A stretch of 64,000 nt of DNA, taken from contig VYZB01000122.1 in assembly GCA_013397455.1 (NCBI GenBank), forward strand, positions 1,546,451 through 1,610,450, given 5' to 3'. Position numbers and translations under genes: made by a program. How positions within the stretch are numbered: the stretch's first letter is position 1; every line of letters starts with the position of its first letter. Below are positions 63,628-64,000 of this stretch, one piece after another. Source of the stretch: Crotophaga sulcirostris. Its lineage: Eukaryota > Chordata > Aves > Cuculiformes > Crotophagidae. The notes beneath the pieces were generated by a model. That model saw only the letters and a list, made by a program, of their open reading frames with translations, searched no databases and was not told the origin of the DNA.

Positions 63628-64000
63628 CCTGCGGTTGCGGTCGGTCTCCCGCACCTCCTCGTGCTCGGGCCCCTGGCGGATGAGCGCCCTGAGCACCACG
63701 GCGTTGTTGGTGCAGCAGGCTCGGAAGAGGCTGAGCGCCTCGGGGCTGTCGCGCTCCTCCTGCCCCAGCAGGGACCAGCGGTCCTCGCTGTCCCGCGGCG
63801 GGTAGAACGAGTCGTCCGAGGCGATGCTGCACGTGTCGGGCAGCTCCGAGAAGTCCTCGTACTCCTCGCAGTCCTCTTCCTCGTCCTCCTCATCCTCTTC
63901 TTCCTCCTCGTCGTCCTCCTCCTCCTCCTCCTCCTCCTCCTGGCCCCCCGCCGCCGCCGCGCCCTGCTCGGGGCCGCTCTCTGCGCGGGCGCGGGGCGGC
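63628..64000 (-). CDS. ANKRD33B: ANKRD33B, first coding exon (5' end beyond window)
   Basis: This frame runs 124 codons to AGG|gtgagt. It reads [13 protein letters not shown], a short alanine run and GGQ, then a 23-residue tract of only E and D. It continues with [20 protein letters not shown], then [10 protein letters not shown], and then [20 protein letters not shown] leading to ETDRNRR. Human ANKRD33B has an acidic segment followed by [16 protein letters not shown] and LLRAACANNVGLLRTL before ETDRNGR, so the match is clear. The last part is the first ankyrin repeat. The initiating ATG is not in the window; with 373 residues in the other exons the visible total is 497, close to the roughly 494 residues I recall for human. 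Splicing in phase 0 gives ETDRNRR-NGLIV with exon 2. Confidence 0.94.
63871..63939 (-). repeat. ANKRD33B: (GAG)n trinucleotide repeat encoding an acidic tract
   Basis: Eight consecutive GAG codons are followed by GAC GAC and a mix of GAG, GAA, GAC and GAT codons, giving 23 uninterrupted acidic residues. The pure GAG part (63916-63939) is a candidate length polymorphism. It lies in the disordered N-terminal region of ANKRD33B, where human also has a glutamate-rich segment. Confidence 0.9.

Larger units (their letters stand above)
63550..64000. promoter_or_regulatory. ANKRD33B: CpG-rich island over ANKRD33B exon 1
   Basis: Composition changes abruptly from the AT-rich intron to strongly GC-rich sequence with many CpG dinucleotides, continuing to the window edge. 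It covers the first coding exon and its donor, as expected of a CpG-island promoter whose transcription start lies just beyond the window. No TATA box or start site can be placed from the visible part. Confidence 0.75.

Noticed and set aside
62454..63699. Long overlapping open frames on both strands through the tandem array
   Set aside because: They come from one unit with few stop codons repeated at 199-200 bp. The period is not a multiple of three, so the frame changes each unit; the longest - strand frame merely runs on from ANKRD33B exon 1 into its intron past the gtgagt donor.
1..64000. CRISPR arrays, tRNA or rRNA genes, bacterial-type operons
   Set aside because: None was seen on either strand; the content is vertebrate nuclear DNA, and the only regular array is the ~200-bp intronic satellite.

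Overview
This is a vertebrate nuclear window, almost certainly from a bird. It has long AT-rich introns and intergenic DNA, multi-exon genes with canonical GT-AG introns, an assembly gap of 80 Ns, and several CR1-type LINE fragments with avian 3' ends. Two CR1 tails end in a TGTGATAC-type octamer and one in an ATTCTATG/ATTCTGTG-type octamer. I cannot fix the species.

Two known protein-coding genes are present, arranged convergently. From 1 to about 6 kb lies the 3' end of DAP (death-associated protein 1, a small phosphoprotein that restrains autophagy) on the + strand. It comprises one internal exon (1118-1160), a 1.7-kb intron with a decayed CR1 reverse-transcriptase relic, and the terminal coding exon (2843-2962), followed by a 3'UTR of uncertain length. 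From about 24 kb to the right edge lies ANKRD33B (ankyrin repeat domain-containing 33B) on the - strand. Its four coding exons are at 63628-64000 (incomplete 5' end), 37254-37383, 31476-31616 and 25534-26384. All exon phases agree, giving 497 visible residues and a stop codon, so only a short N-terminus is missing. As I recall, DAP and ANKRD33B are also convergent neighbours on human 5p15.2, so this is conserved synteny.

The 20-kb stretch between the genes holds a 3'-end CR1 copy (10518-10754), simple-sequence tracts and an AT-rich block near 18.9 kb. I recognise no gene there. ANKRD33B intron 1 is 26 kb and contains the gap, a short CR1 relic, a long hairpin, an octamer-like palindrome and several unexplained exon-like open stretches.

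The most structured noncoding feature is a roughly 200-bp-period tandem array (61919-63545) ending about 80 bp from the exon-1 splice donor. Most units carry a GCGGGAAA (E2F-like) octamer. The array is interrupted by a second copy of a nearby unique segment (61346-61521). The right edge is a GC-rich, CpG-dense island covering ANKRD33B exon 1, including a (GAG)n-encoded poly-glutamate tract. I found no multi-gene novel system. The interesting items are the array, a phase-compatible helix-turn-helix-like open frame in ANKRD33B intron 2, and the other items in the findings.
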